A stretch of DNA of 64,000 nucleotides, from contig JACPYR010000095.1 in NCBI GenBank assembly GCA_016195965.1, positions 28,050 through 92,049 on the forward strand, written 5' to 3'. Both the position numbers and the translations under genes were made by a program. The notes beneath the pieces are model-generated. The model ran no database searches, was not told the origin of the DNA, and saw nothing but the letters and a program-made list of their open reading frames with translations. This DNA comes from Nitrosomonadales bacterium. GTDB taxonomy: Bacteria > Pseudomonadota > Gammaproteobacteria > Burkholderiales > Gallionellaceae. Shown here in pieces: positions 53,001-60,548 of this stretch. How positions within the stretch are numbered: the stretch's first letter is position 1; each line of letters starts with the position of its first letter.

Positions 53001-53131
53001 TCAAGAACAAATGCGGCGAGGCGCACTTCCAATCCTTGGCGGTTGGCGATAATCCGGCCACGTATCTTGTGGCTACAAAGCTTGAGGATTTGCTTGATAA
53101 GGCTCAAGCACTGGCGAGCGCGAAGGGTTAA
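50030..53131 (+). CDS. res: Type III restriction subunit Res
   Basis: 1033 residues. SF2 helicase motifs: METGTGKTYVYLRSIFELN (Walker A), IVIVDEPQSVDG (DEPQ box), and NVFQICTLRDIHTERERRQTIGRGLRL (motif VI). The C-terminal nuclease core has YNPDWAVLVEQDG and YFVVETKSS, the PD-(D/E)xK pattern. Res with Mod forms the ATP-driven type III endonuclease. It ends 38 bases before the integrase gene, convergent with it. Confidence 0.93.
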   Translation: MKLHFESNLDYQLAAIEAVCDLFRGQEICRSEFTVTMRTQSVPQGDDLFPGTKPQQMSLGVAESDLGIGNKLTLLDDEIAENLHAIQLRGGLPPSSVLSSGDFTVEMETGTGKTYVYLRSIFELNKRYGFTKFVIVVPSVAIKEGVYKSLQITEEHFKGLYAGVPLDYFIYDSAKLGQVRNFATSSNIQVMVVTVGAINKFGDEAEAKAEESDETKARQKSQNVMYRHSEKTGGERPIDLIRATNPIVIVDEPQSVDGGLDGKGKKAMRQLNPLCTLRYSATHVDKHHMVYRLDAVDAYEQKLVKQIEVAAATVQGGNNKPYVRVVSVSNKRGVISAKVELDMETLAGVHRQEVMVQDGDDLEQTTHRAMYADHRIGEIKAGKGEAFVELRYPGGEKYLSIGEAHGDVEPLAIQREMIRRTIKEHLDKEKRLRPQGIKVLSLFFIDAVDRYRQYDADGNPVKGDYARIFEEEYRRYAKHPDYQSLFAEVDLNAAAEEVHDGYFSIDKKKVGNKSVEMVKDTRGDTKADDDTYNLIMRDKEKLLGLDTPLKFIFSHSALREGWDNPNVFQICTLRDIHTERERRQTIGRGLRLCVNQEGIRLRGFEINTLTVIATESYEQFADNLQKEIEADTGIRFGIVQDHQFAAVAVKGEDGKEAPLGFEQSKTLWAHLKSQGYIDAKGKVQDALKLALKNGTLIVPAEFEAQRGQIAEVLRKLSGKLEIKNADDRKPIRTRQAVLNSPEFKALWDRIKHQTTYRVQFDNEKLIESCVNSLRDAPPIAKTRLQWRKADISIGKGGIDTKEKAGADMVTLNEGDIELPDLLTDLQDRTQLMRKTITRILTESGRLNDFKRNPQQFIELAGEIINRQKRMALVDGIKYQRLGDEHFYAQELFEQKELTGYLKNMLNAEKSVYEKVVYDSDTERDFASQLEMNNSIKVYAKLPGWFRVPTPLGTYNPDWAVLVEQDGAERLYFVVETKSSLFTDDLRSKESFKNKCGEAHFQSLAVGDNPATYLVATKLEDLLDKAQALASAKG

Positions 53132-53169
53132 CTTGGATTGGCCATCAAGCTGCTCGCCAATTATCACTG

Positions 53170-54588
53170 CTATGCGCTTTTCAAACTGACCACATTGGAT
53201 GCGCTGAGAATGGCTTCCAGTCTATCGCCCAGCTTGTTCCATGCTTCGCGCTTTTCGTCGGCGTAGTCATCGAGCAAATACACACGGTCAACTTTTGAGC
53301 CAATGACATGGTTCTGGCAAAGGTTGACCACTTCGCGGCTGACTTTTAATTTCTGCATGAGTGTTGCGCCGGTTCTGCGCAAGTCGTGCGGCGTCCATTC
53401 CTCATCGCCCACCACAAGGCTGTTATTTTCAACCCGGCATTTTAGCTTGCGGGTTCGGCTCTTGAATTTCACTTGCCGGTCGCCCACCTGCTTGCTGACG
53501 GTCTTCTCGCAGACATGCCCCTCTTTGTAGCGCGCCGGGAATGCCCATTCGCTATCACCCGTCAAGACGTGCAGTTGTTTGAATTGATCGAGCGTGAAGT
53601 CAGACAAATAAACAAGCTGGTCGCATTTTCTGCCGCGCTCACCTTTGGTATTCGCCGCCGGAATAAACCACGTCCGCTGTTCAAAATTGACATGCTTCCA
53701 TTCCGTCATCAGCAATTCACCAATGCGGCAAATAGTCCCAAGGCACAACCACAAAGCGATTTGCGCTTCCTTTTTCAGGGGGCGTTCAGTTCCAATCTTT
53801 TGTGCTGCGTCCGCGTAATTTTGTGCCGTTGTATCGAAGATCGTTTGCAGCTTGATGATTTCCTCAATGCTCAATTGCCGCTTGCGCTCTTTGGTGTAAT
53901 CGTTCGGGACGAGTTGCTTTATGTCCACCAGCTCGGCGGGATTGCCGTCGATCAGCAAGGCGCGCCAAGGTTTGCGCTTTTCCGCCCAGCGCAACATCTG
54001 CCCGATGTCCTTGGATAGCTCGACCGCCGTGGCTGTCTTGCCTGCTGCGATGATAGCCCGGTACACATCGCGCAAGTGATTCTCGGTTAAATGCCGCGCC
54101 TCGACATTGCCCAGCACCGGTATGGCGTGCTTGCCGAATGACTGGGTAATGTATTTGTTGCCGTCGCTACGGTTCACCCCATCTTTAATCCAAGTCGTGT
54201 AGAGATCATTGAAGGTGCGGGCTTCGGTGCGCTTTTGCTCGTCGGCCTTGATGGTTGCATCAACACCAGCCTGCGCTTCAATTCTGGCCGCGACCTTTTT
54301 GGCGCGTGGATCAATTCCCGCTTTGACCAAGTCACGCGCCTTATCGCGCTCCTCACGAATTGCCGCCATGTCCCTGGTCGGGTAAGTGCCGCAATAATGC
54401 CAGGTCACTTTGCCCTGCCACTTGAAAGCGCAGCGAAACACAATAGACACATTCTCGGAATTAACACGGACTTCGCCGGATAGTCCGCCGCCGTCATTCA
54501 ACGTGTCACCTTTCCATTCCGCCTTGACCGCATCCAGCTCTTTAATTGTCCACTTGCCGCCTTTTTTGCCCCTCGGATACCTTGTCAT
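53170..54588 (-). CDS. int: P4-type tyrosine integrase of the main element
   Basis: 472 residues from ATG 54588, with GGGGG seven bases upstream; the frame runs on to 54624. The catalytic domain has TICRIGELLMTEW (Arg I), HDLRRTGATLM (His-x-x-Arg), and a Tyr in DRVYLLDDY. The N-terminal part, RYPRGKKGGKWTIKELDAVKAEWKGDTLNDGG, is of the P4/DUF4102 type. Its 5' end faces the diverged tRNA-Arg fragment about 200 bases away, as expected for an integrase adjacent to attR. Confidence 0.93.
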   Translation of the reverse strand: MTRYPRGKKGGKWTIKELDAVKAEWKGDTLNDGGGLSGEVRVNSENVSIVFRCAFKWQGKVTWHYCGTYPTRDMAAIREERDKARDLVKAGIDPRAKKVAARIEAQAGVDATIKADEQKRTEARTFNDLYTTWIKDGVNRSDGNKYITQSFGKHAIPVLGNVEARHLTENHLRDVYRAIIAAGKTATAVELSKDIGQMLRWAEKRKPWRALLIDGNPAELVDIKQLVPNDYTKERKRQLSIEEIIKLQTIFDTTAQNYADAAQKIGTERPLKKEAQIALWLCLGTICRIGELLMTEWKHVNFEQRTWFIPAANTKGERGRKCDQLVYLSDFTLDQFKQLHVLTGDSEWAFPARYKEGHVCEKTVSKQVGDRQVKFKSRTRKLKCRVENNSLVVGDEEWTPHDLRRTGATLMQKLKVSREVVNLCQNHVIGSKVDRVYLLDDYADEKREAWNKLGDRLEAILSASNVVSLKSA

Positions 54589-54609
54589 ATCAAACCCCCG
54601 TCGAATTCT

Positions 54610-54633
54610 CATGGGTAAACCCATGGGTAAACC
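54610..54633 (+). repeat. 24-bp direct repeat at right element end
   Basis: Identical to 32112-32135: two tandem copies of ATGGGTAAACC plus flanking bases. It lies just before the integrase start and 150 bases inside the att copy. Confidence 0.6.
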
Positions 54634-54783
54634 GGAAAGCGGCTGTTATAGAATCTAGTCGCACCGTATTGGACGAACTATACGCCCAATAAAGCCTGAT
54701 AACAACTAGATTTAATTGATTATTTACTATCCGGCAATGTCCGTATCTGTCCGGTAGTGTTTTAGGTGGAAAGTGCTATTTAA

Positions 54784-54832
54784 CTTGCTACGAACCAAGG
54801 GGTAGGGCGTTCGAATCGCTCCGGGCGCACCA
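54784..54832 (+). repeat. attR: diverged tRNA-Arg 3' half
   Basis: CTTGCTACGAACCAAGGGG followed by the T-arm and acceptor end (TCGAATCG, CCGGGCGCACCA) matches the 3' 50 bases of the tRNA-Arg at 31981-32057 with one deletion and several substitutions. It marks the right end of the main element and the left border of a second one. It lacks the 5' half, so it is not a functional tRNA. Confidence 0.85.
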
Positions 54833-54849
54833 TATACTCGTAGTAAATC

Positions 54850-54890
54850 AATCGCTTAGCGTTAACCCGCTAAGCGATTTTTCTTTTCAG
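54850..54890 (+). terminator. Terminator behind attR
   Basis: A 12-bp stem AATCGCTTAGCG / CGCTAAGCGATT around TTAACC, then TTTCTTTT. Its layout copies the tRNA-Arg terminator at 32066. The last codons of the second integrase (minus strand) are read from this hairpin. Confidence 0.7.
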
Positions 54891-56102
54891 CAAAGTCATT
54901 GCGGGACTTTTGCGGGACTCTCCCCCGCACACACGATTGGCAGCTTCGAGTAACTCAGCCAGTTCTGGTGCAGAATAATGCGATGTAATGTCACCATTCT
55001 TGTGCCCCAGCAAAACCTTCCGTGTTTCCAGTGGAATGCCTGCTGCCCTGAGCCGTCTACCAAACGTATGCTTTAAATCGTGAGGCCTGACATTAGCCAG
55101 TCCCGGCATGACTGATTCCATGAATTGTTTCAATTCATCGGTAATCAACTGCCTGCGCTGACTGACAATCAACAATTGAGGCTGAATAATCTTGCCAGAA
55201 GCTGCGTACAACTTCATCGCAGCCCTGACTCGTGCTTTACACCATGCCGAATTGTTGATGCTGCCAACTGGCTTTCCCTCGAAAGTAAAAACCCGTTCGC
55301 GATGTTTTCCCCGGCAGCTTTCCACCACAGAGTGCGCTACATCATTCAACACGACCAACCTGTCCTCACCATTCTTCACACCCGAGTTCTCGGTTCTACC
55401 ACCAAAATTTGCCGGAATCAGGAAAACGCTGGTACCCAGTTCAGGCACCTCAATTTCCCAATCCCAACGCAGGTGGCAAACTTCCTGCTCACGGGTTCCC
55501 GTATTGACCTTGAACAATGCCATTTTTGCCAAATGCACAGGCAACTCCTGAAACAGCACGTTTTGCTCTTCCCAAGACAACGGGTAGGGTTTGCGTGCAT
55601 CATGCGTGGACTGCATCGAAATCAGCGGCGGCGTTTCCAGCCACGTCAAACCATGCTCGTCACGCCACTTCCGCGATGCCAGATTGAGAATTCTGCGCAC
55701 AATGCTCAAGGCGTTATTGATGCTCTTCGACTTGATGCCTGATGCGTGTCTGGCGGAGATATACGGTTGCAGCGTGCCGTCGTGCAACTTACTCAATGGC
55801 AATTCCCCGATGAAAGGGTCTAGCGACTGCAACATATAGCCATCCGATACAATGGATGCCTTATGCTGGTTATCAGTCAAATATTTTGTTGCAGCAACTC
55901 TAAAAATGCGGTCAGGCCGTACGCCATAAACCGTTGCCTGACGTACCTCCTCCAGACGACGGACTAAATACCTTTGCGCTTCTTCTTCGTCGCACGTTCC
56001 ACAGCTTTCGCAAACGCGTTCGCCGTAGACGATTTTGTCGACGTGCCACATACCGCCGGGCTTGTCCGGCCTGCGGTAAAGTCCTGGCATTCGTTTTCCC
56101 AT
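54870..56102 (-). CDS. Second tyrosine recombinase/integrase
   Basis: 410 residues from ATG 56102, AGGAGA a few bases upstream. Catalytic blocks: TGTREQEVCHLRWDW (Arg I), RPHDLKHTFGRRLRAAG (His plus Lys where Arg is usual), LGHKNGDITSHYSAPE (Tyr). A core-binding domain precedes these. It is unrelated in sequence to the P4-type enzyme to its left. Its 3' end overlaps the attR terminator, the usual place of an integrase of a tandem element in the same tRNA. Confidence 0.88.
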   Translation of the reverse strand: MGKRMPGLYRRPDKPGGMWHVDKIVYGERVCESCGTCDEEEAQRYLVRRLEEVRQATVYGVRPDRIFRVAATKYLTDNQHKASIVSDGYMLQSLDPFIGELPLSKLHDGTLQPYISARHASGIKSKSINNALSIVRRILNLASRKWRDEHGLTWLETPPLISMQSTHDARKPYPLSWEEQNVLFQELPVHLAKMALFKVNTGTREQEVCHLRWDWEIEVPELGTSVFLIPANFGGRTENSGVKNGEDRLVVLNDVAHSVVESCRGKHRERVFTFEGKPVGSINNSAWCKARVRAAMKLYAASGKIIQPQLLIVSQRRQLITDELKQFMESVMPGLANVRPHDLKHTFGRRLRAAGIPLETRKVLLGHKNGDITSHYSAPELAELLEAANRVCGGESRKSPAMTLLKRKIA

Positions 56103-56350
56103 TGCGCTTCTCCTTTCAAATGACAAAGCGCGCCGGGCCGACCGTTGCGACGCTTATGTTGCTCCCACCAGATGTCCAAGTCAAATCGGTCGTAGCCGAT
56201 TCCCTGTGTTCCGATTGGAACAGCCACCAGTAACGGCTTAACTTCCCGGTTGAACCGATTGCGGTCCATCCCAAGGTAGAAAGGCGCATCCCTGGCACGG
56301 ATCGCGCGCGGGATTAGCTGCATTCGACTTGGTTGCGCAGTATTGCTCAT
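55964..56350 (-). CDS. Excisionase-like DNA-binding protein
   Basis: 128 residues. QLIPRAIRARDAPFYLGMDRNRFNREVKPLLVAVPIGTQGIGYDRFDLDIWWEQHKRRNGRP is a MerR/Xis-type HTH region often placed before an integrase. The last 46 codons overlap the integrase by about 139 bases in another frame; a polar tail ending FAKAVERATKKKRK occurs in related proteins, so the overlap looks real. It may direct excision. Confidence 0.65.
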   Translation of the reverse strand: MSNTAQPSRMQLIPRAIRARDAPFYLGMDRNRFNREVKPLLVAVPIGTQGIGYDRFDLDIWWEQHKRRNGRPGALCHLKGEAQWENECQDFTAGRTSPAVCGTSTKSSTANAFAKAVERATKKKRKGI

Positions 56351-56359
56351 GGCAATTGA

Positions 56360-56974
56360 TTACAGAGCGTGATTGCCTAATTCAGGTGCAGCCACGTCCG
56401 AAGCTAAAATCACAGGCGAATTAATAGCTCCATCATCCAAGCTGCGCAGCACAATACTCGATGCAATTTGCACTTTATGTTGCGCAACCAACTCTGCCAA
56501 CGTGATACTTTGATTCTTTAACCGACGCACGTACCCCAAGCGTTTTGGAAGTGCAGGCGCATCCTTACGGCTCACGCGTTTTACTTCCGCTCGATATAAC
56601 TTTGCGAGGTGACCAATTTGGCTTCTTATCTCACCGAAGCCAGGGCTCGCATACAATCTATAAATGGTCAGTTCAATAGAGCCAGGTGACTTCTTGCGCA
56701 CCTCATCACGAATCGTATCGCGCCAAGCTTGGTATTTGAACGCGTTCATGCGCCAAGTGAGTCGGGTAGTCTTTTTGCTTGCAGCAGACTTGGAGGCTTT
56801 AGCAAATTTCTTGTTAGCTTTTATTGGCAAACGTACCAATTCAAAACCATCAATTTCAATACGCCCTGCTGGGCTATTGGCATTGCGCAACTCATCCTCA
56901 ATGCTGTGCGCAGCATGGTCTCCCAGATCGGGCGCGGTCACCATCAGCATCCAATGGATCACGCCTTTGTCCAA
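56360..56974 (-). CDS. Unrecognised basic protein of second element
   Basis: 204 residues, no family recognised. Lys/Arg-rich, with KKFAKASKSAASKKTTRLTWRMNAFKYQAWRDTIRDEVRKK in the middle and SQIGHLAKLYRAEVKR. Basic composition suggests nucleic-acid binding. It overlaps the next upstream gene by 16 bases and shares its strand with the integrase genes. Confidence 0.55.
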   Translation of the reverse strand: MDKGVIHWMLMVTAPDLGDHAAHSIEDELRNANSPAGRIEIDGFELVRLPIKANKKFAKASKSAASKKTTRLTWRMNAFKYQAWRDTIRDEVRKKSPGSIELTIYRLYASPGFGEIRSQIGHLAKLYRAEVKRVSRKDAPALPKRLGYVRRLKNQSITLAELVAQHKVQIASSIVLRSLDDGAINSPVILASDVAAPELGNHAL

Positions 56975-57195
56975 CCACTACCCAGTCCTGCACGAGTGCG
57001 ACGTGCGCGTTCATTACGGTTTGCCAACACCTGATAGTTAAGGTTCAACTTTTTGACTAAGTGTAAACAACGTTCTATGCTTACCGTGCCGCAGGTGTAG
57101 TGGTCGTAATCAGCAGTCACCGCGTCCATCATGCGCTGCATACCGATTGTGCGTAATTCAATAATATTGATATGTTCTTCCAAAATGTTTTTCAT
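56959..57195 (-). CDS. Unrecognised small protein
   Basis: 78 residues from ATG 57195 with GGAGAAA upstream. MKNILEEHINIIELRTIGMQRMMDAVTADYDHYTCGTVSIERCLHLVKKLNLNYQVL; helical with no known domain. Its end overlaps the 204-residue gene by 16 bases. Divergent from the 57322 gene, so their shared 120 bases probably hold promoters for both. Confidence 0.5.
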   Translation of the reverse strand: MKNILEEHINIIELRTIGMQRMMDAVTADYDHYTCGTVSIERCLHLVKKLNLNYQVLANRNERARRTRAGLGSGWTKA

Positions 57196-57321
57196 ATTGA
57201 TTTCTCCAGTTATGTCGCAATTTCGACATTGAAGGCACAATATTCTTTAAAAACAGACAAGTACATTCTGAATCTTGGAACGACTTTGCGTTCTAAAGAT
57301 GGGAAGATTGAGGGTATTTAG

Positions 57322-58077
57322 TTGATTATCAAACAAAAAAAGGCTGCAAAATCTGCCCCAGAAATTAATCTACCCAACATGACACAGACGTTTTTTGCTG
57401 AGGTCATTGAAGCAACGAAATTGAATCATGCAGAAATCGCAGAAAAGCTAGATACGGGGAAGCATGCAACGCTAACAGAATCCAAAGTCAGTCAGTACTT
57501 AACTTTCAAAGCAACGGTAAGCAGGGGTCGATTGCTAGAACTTTCACGGCGAACTGAAGAGCTTGGTTGGAAAATTCCCATTGCTGAAAGGATGCTACTG
57601 GCGGAATTTTTTCGTCAACACGCTGAACCGCCCGTTGAAAAATCAAATAGTGAATTAGCGAAAATCGACAAGAGTGAGACAAGATCCTACAAAGCGCAGA
57701 TTGCGGCACTTGAAAAGTCGATTGGCCGACTCGTTGAATCCGAATTGAATACGGAAATAATTATAGGATTGGTGATTCTACTCACTCAAAAATTGACCCC
57801 GCGCCACGAATGGTCAGGCGGTGGAATGGTCAATCCAGCTTGGATGAATGCAGTTCTCGGGGGTGACAGTTCTGGAAGCCCTATCATGCGATGGTTACAA
57901 TGGGATTTCATGACCCTCGACGAGGCTGAAAAATATTTACTCGCACAAACTAACGACAAAAAAGATGCTGTGAAGTTTAAGCCGAAATCAACAACAAAAC
58001 CAACCGAAAATTCAAAAACATCCGCAAAACCCAGGCCAAAAAAATCTCCTACCAAACGTACCACTTCAACCAAATAA
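57322..58077 (+). CDS. Hypothetical regulator-like protein with Lys/Pro tail
   Basis: 251 residues. The first 70 residues (INLPNMTQTFFAEVIEATKLNHAEIAEKLDTGKHATLTESKVSQYL) look like an HTH regulator; the middle holds a coiled-coil (SYKAQIAALEKSIGRLVESELNTEI); the C-terminal 50 residues are a Lys/Pro/Thr tail (KPKSTTKPTENSKTSAKPRPKK). TTG 57322 is the likely start after GAGGG. It may control the divergent small-gene operon. Family not recognised. Confidence 0.55.
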   Translation: MIIKQKKAAKSAPEINLPNMTQTFFAEVIEATKLNHAEIAEKLDTGKHATLTESKVSQYLTFKATVSRGRLLELSRRTEELGWKIPIAERMLLAEFFRQHAEPPVEKSNSELAKIDKSETRSYKAQIAALEKSIGRLVESELNTEIIIGLVILLTQKLTPRHEWSGGGMVNPAWMNAVLGGDSSGSPIMRWLQWDFMTLDEAEKYLLAQTNDKKDAVKFKPKSTTKPTENSKTSAKPRPKKSPTKRTTSTK

Positions 58078-58109
58078 AAAAACCCCACCCTCTCAATGAG
58101 AAGGTGAGG
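58075..58109 (-). terminator. Minus-strand terminator
   Basis: Read on the minus strand: GGTGAGG-type stem (CACC-TTCTC, ATT, GAGA-GGGTG) followed by GGGGTTTTTTTATTT. It would end a minus-strand transcript coming from the right, such as the hairpin-rich region at 58400-59450. Confidence 0.5.
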
Positions 58110-58120
58110 CTTAGTAGTAC

Positions 58121-58393
58121 ATGTTGAATAATCAACAAGCACCCATCCGGCCCAAAGCCGAATTTATTACAACAACGGTTACCCGCCTATTGGTGAGTGA
58201 ATCACCCATCATCATCAGAATCCCGAACGATTCCGTAGATTTCATAACAGACGCAAGCACCCAAATCTTCGGGAGCAACTTGCCGCGCACTTTAATGTAT
58301 AGCGTTACAAACCAATTAAAACATCAGTTGAACATGCCTAATTGCGTGCCACCGCAATCCCTTGCCATCGGTAACGACATTCCCCGTTATTAA
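58121..58393 (+). CDS. Hypothetical small protein
   Basis: 90 residues: VTRLLVSESPIIIRIPNDSVDFITDASTQIFGSNLPRTLMYSVTNQLKHQLNMP. No family recognised. A GGTGAGG ribosome-site-like sequence is 12 bases upstream of the ATG. The gene ends just before the hairpin-rich region, so coding status is uncertain. Confidence 0.4.
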   Translation: MLNNQQAPIRPKAEFITTTVTRLLVSESPIIIRIPNDSVDFITDASTQIFGSNLPRTLMYSVTNQLKHQLNMPNCVPPQSLAIGNDIPRY

Positions 58394-58399
58394 ACGGCG

Positions 58400-59450
58400 A
58401 GCGGTTCGTTAACTTCATTGCTTATACTTCAAGCAACCCTTTCCTTCGCCTTTGGAGAACAACTTTCGCGGCCAAGCGAATATGAATACGGTATCACCCG
58501 CACCCCTCCATTAAAACGTTCCGGTGCCACCCGGTTTAAACTCACATTTTTGACTGCTCCAGGTTTTCGCTCGTTCGACAAACAGCCAGTCTGCCGTTCG
58601 AGTCTTCCTGTCATGACGCGGTACATTGCCCGCCATGACCTACTCACCTGATCTGCCCCTCCATGAATCGCATCGCTGCGACACCTGTACTACAGAACGT
58701 TGCCTACGTTCTCAGGTTGGAGGTTTCCATCTTAGTTCCTATTGACTCAACGTTTAGCGTGCCGGCTCAAGTTGGATTATGTATTGTGGGATCATCCCAC
58801 CCATCCTTGCATCGAAAAACTCATGCAACAGACTATCAGGAGGCCGAGATTCCTAAGCACCTTCCCTACCTCAATCCACTCTCATCACCGCTGGCTTACT
58901 GTCTCTATGAAACAGCACACGCACCTTTCAGCTTACTCACCCTTGCAGGCTTTCGTCACGTTACCAAGGACACCTCGTGGGTGCCTCGTACTACCTTAAG
59001 CTATCCATCTATCCAATCGGCTTGCGCCGACTGGACAAGCTGCGCCAGTTCTCCCTTGCAGCCCTGTTACCTTGCGATAACCTCAGAAGCCCAGTAGTGG
59101 TCAACCTTGCCTACCCTCGCGGGCAGTCTCGGCGGCAGGATTGTTTACCTGCTCCAATAGAACAGGGTTTCCGGTTTCATGCCTTGCGGCAATTCCCCGT
59201 TGGCCCGTGTCGATGTCGCCCAATCCCGGCGGGAAGTGACATCCCGACGTGAATGAAGTCGAAGGAGGGGTTACACCCCCAGCGCTTCGTTACAGCCGCA
59301 CCAGCACAATTACGTGCATGCGGCTATCGCAGTCTCTGCTGATTGGCAATCAGCAGACGAGCCATCCGGCTCTGTGTGTATCGCGTCGCGGGCTGGCAGC
59401 CCCGACACGATTAATGTGGGGTGGCAACCCTTGGCGATGAGGACATCATA
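58400..59450 (-). ncRNA. Candidate large structured RNA / group II intron fragment
   Basis: About 1 kb without a recognisable protein; plus-strand frames (for example 58663-59097) translate to nothing known. On the minus strand there are perfect hairpins with GNRA loops: GTTATC-GCAA-GGTAAC (59066-59081) and TCGGC-GCAA-GCCGA (59017-59030). A perfect 10-bp stem TCTGCTGATT / AATCAGCAGA sits near 59335-59358. GNRA-capped stems are typical of group I/II ribozymes. No reverse transcriptase is present, so it may be a truncated intron. Confidence 0.35.
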
Positions 59451-59526
59451 GCGCAAGGATTGCCGATTTTTGTTGCGTTGGAATCTCTATTTATTGTTGC
59501 TCACTTCGTGAGCGCTCGTCTTGCTG

Positions 59527-59555
59527 AAAAGCCCATCCATACTGGATGGGCTTTT
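59527..59555. terminator. Bidirectional terminator
   Basis: AAAAGCCCATCCA-tac-TGGATGGGCTTTT: a 13-bp perfect stem with A-run on one side and T-run on the other, so it can work in both directions. Upstream there is a small GCTCAC-ttc-GTGAGC stem (59497-59511). Confidence 0.85.
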
Positions 59556-59768
59556 ATTTGTGCGCAGCTCCGTTGAAAATTTCTATGGATACAAATCCTG
59601 TCAATACAGCATTTAGTCTGTGCGCCATGCACAATGTTGGGAATAAAATCCCTACTTAATCAATTGTTAAATTGCAATTTGTAATTTAACAATTCAAACT
59701 ATAAAAGTATTTGCTGAAAGTGCCTTCCCGTGGCCACAATTTACCGATGAATGCTGAATTGGCACCAA

Positions 59769-59910
59769 TCATTTGGTGCGATTGATCAAAGAGCGGTACT
59801 TCTTGATAAACACATGAACATCAATCCCGAGCAATGCTGAAATCTCAATAAATTCTGTGAAATCCAGCCGACGTTCATACCTTGCTGCCTGTTGGAAACG
59901 GATGATGCTG
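59769..59910 (-). pseudogene. Remnant of an XRE-type HTH gene
   Basis: On the minus strand the frame ending at TGA 59769-59771 reads FQQAARYERRLDFTEFIEISALLGIDVHVFIKKYRSL, like the last helices of a small XRE HTH protein. The upstream HTH half is absent. The rest of 59556-59976 shows no gene; a GCACCAA-tca-TTTGGTGC palindrome overlaps the remnant's end. Confidence 0.4.
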
Positions 59911-59976
59911 CATCAGGGATAGAAACCAAACAATATTCATCAATACATTGTTAATTTGAGCCCTTACACCGTGAGG

Positions 59977-60243
59977 CTAGTGTGGTTTCTCTGGTTCAGT
60001 AAGTAGTTCTGTCATCGGCACCCCTAATGCATATGCAATGCGTTCAATGTTGCCGATCGAGATATTCCGTTCGCCACGTTCAACCGAGCTGATGTAGTTG
60101 GTGTGCAGACCGGCACCTTCCGCCACTTTTTCCTGTGTCAGCTTCTTATCTAAACGTATCCGCTTCAGATTGCTGGCAAAGAGCAGTTGAGCGCTACTCC
60201 TTTGAGTTTGTTTCCGCATATGTCCAGTGTTTACGACTGGCAT
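59977..60243 (-). CDS. Small XRE-family regulator
   Basis: 88 residues from ATG 60243 (a GTG at 60255 is possible). LLFASNLKRIRLDKKLTQEKVAEGAGLHTNYISSVERGERNISIGNIERIAYALGVPMTELL is a complete five-helix Cro/C1-type HTH, the form of controller proteins of restriction systems or small repressors. No restriction gene is next to it. It lies upstream of, and divergent from, the outer-membrane protein gene and may regulate it. Confidence 0.85.
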   Translation of the reverse strand: MPVVNTGHMRKQTQRSSAQLLFASNLKRIRLDKKLTQEKVAEGAGLHTNYISSVERGERNISIGNIERIAYALGVPMTELLTEPEKPH

Positions 60244-60548
60244 ATTCGAATCCACACACTTTGAGTTTGATTTATTGCGCTGGATATGTAAAATGGCATT
60301 GCTAACACTATGGGTTTGGTTGTATTTGATTTACCGGTAAGTAATGGATTGAGATATGAGAAGACGGTTTAGTACCAAGCAATGGCAATCTTGAACATAT
60401 GTGCTGAATAGGCCTCTGCGCGATACGCAGTTAAAAATAAATCAGATGGTTAGCGTCATGACAAGCTTGTGAAATGCGTAACTTGAATAACTAGGGTTCA
60501 GTGTTAATACCGATCAATTTGCAGCAGCTTTATAAGGAAGGAAAATAG

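Noticed and set aside
32000..54800. CRISPR array or cas genes in the defence island
   Set aside because: No regularly spaced direct repeats and no Cas-like protein seen.
58663..59252. Plus-strand frames of 144 and 91 codons
   Set aside because: No recognisable domain, overlapping frames, and strong RNA-like hairpins on the other strand explain the region better.
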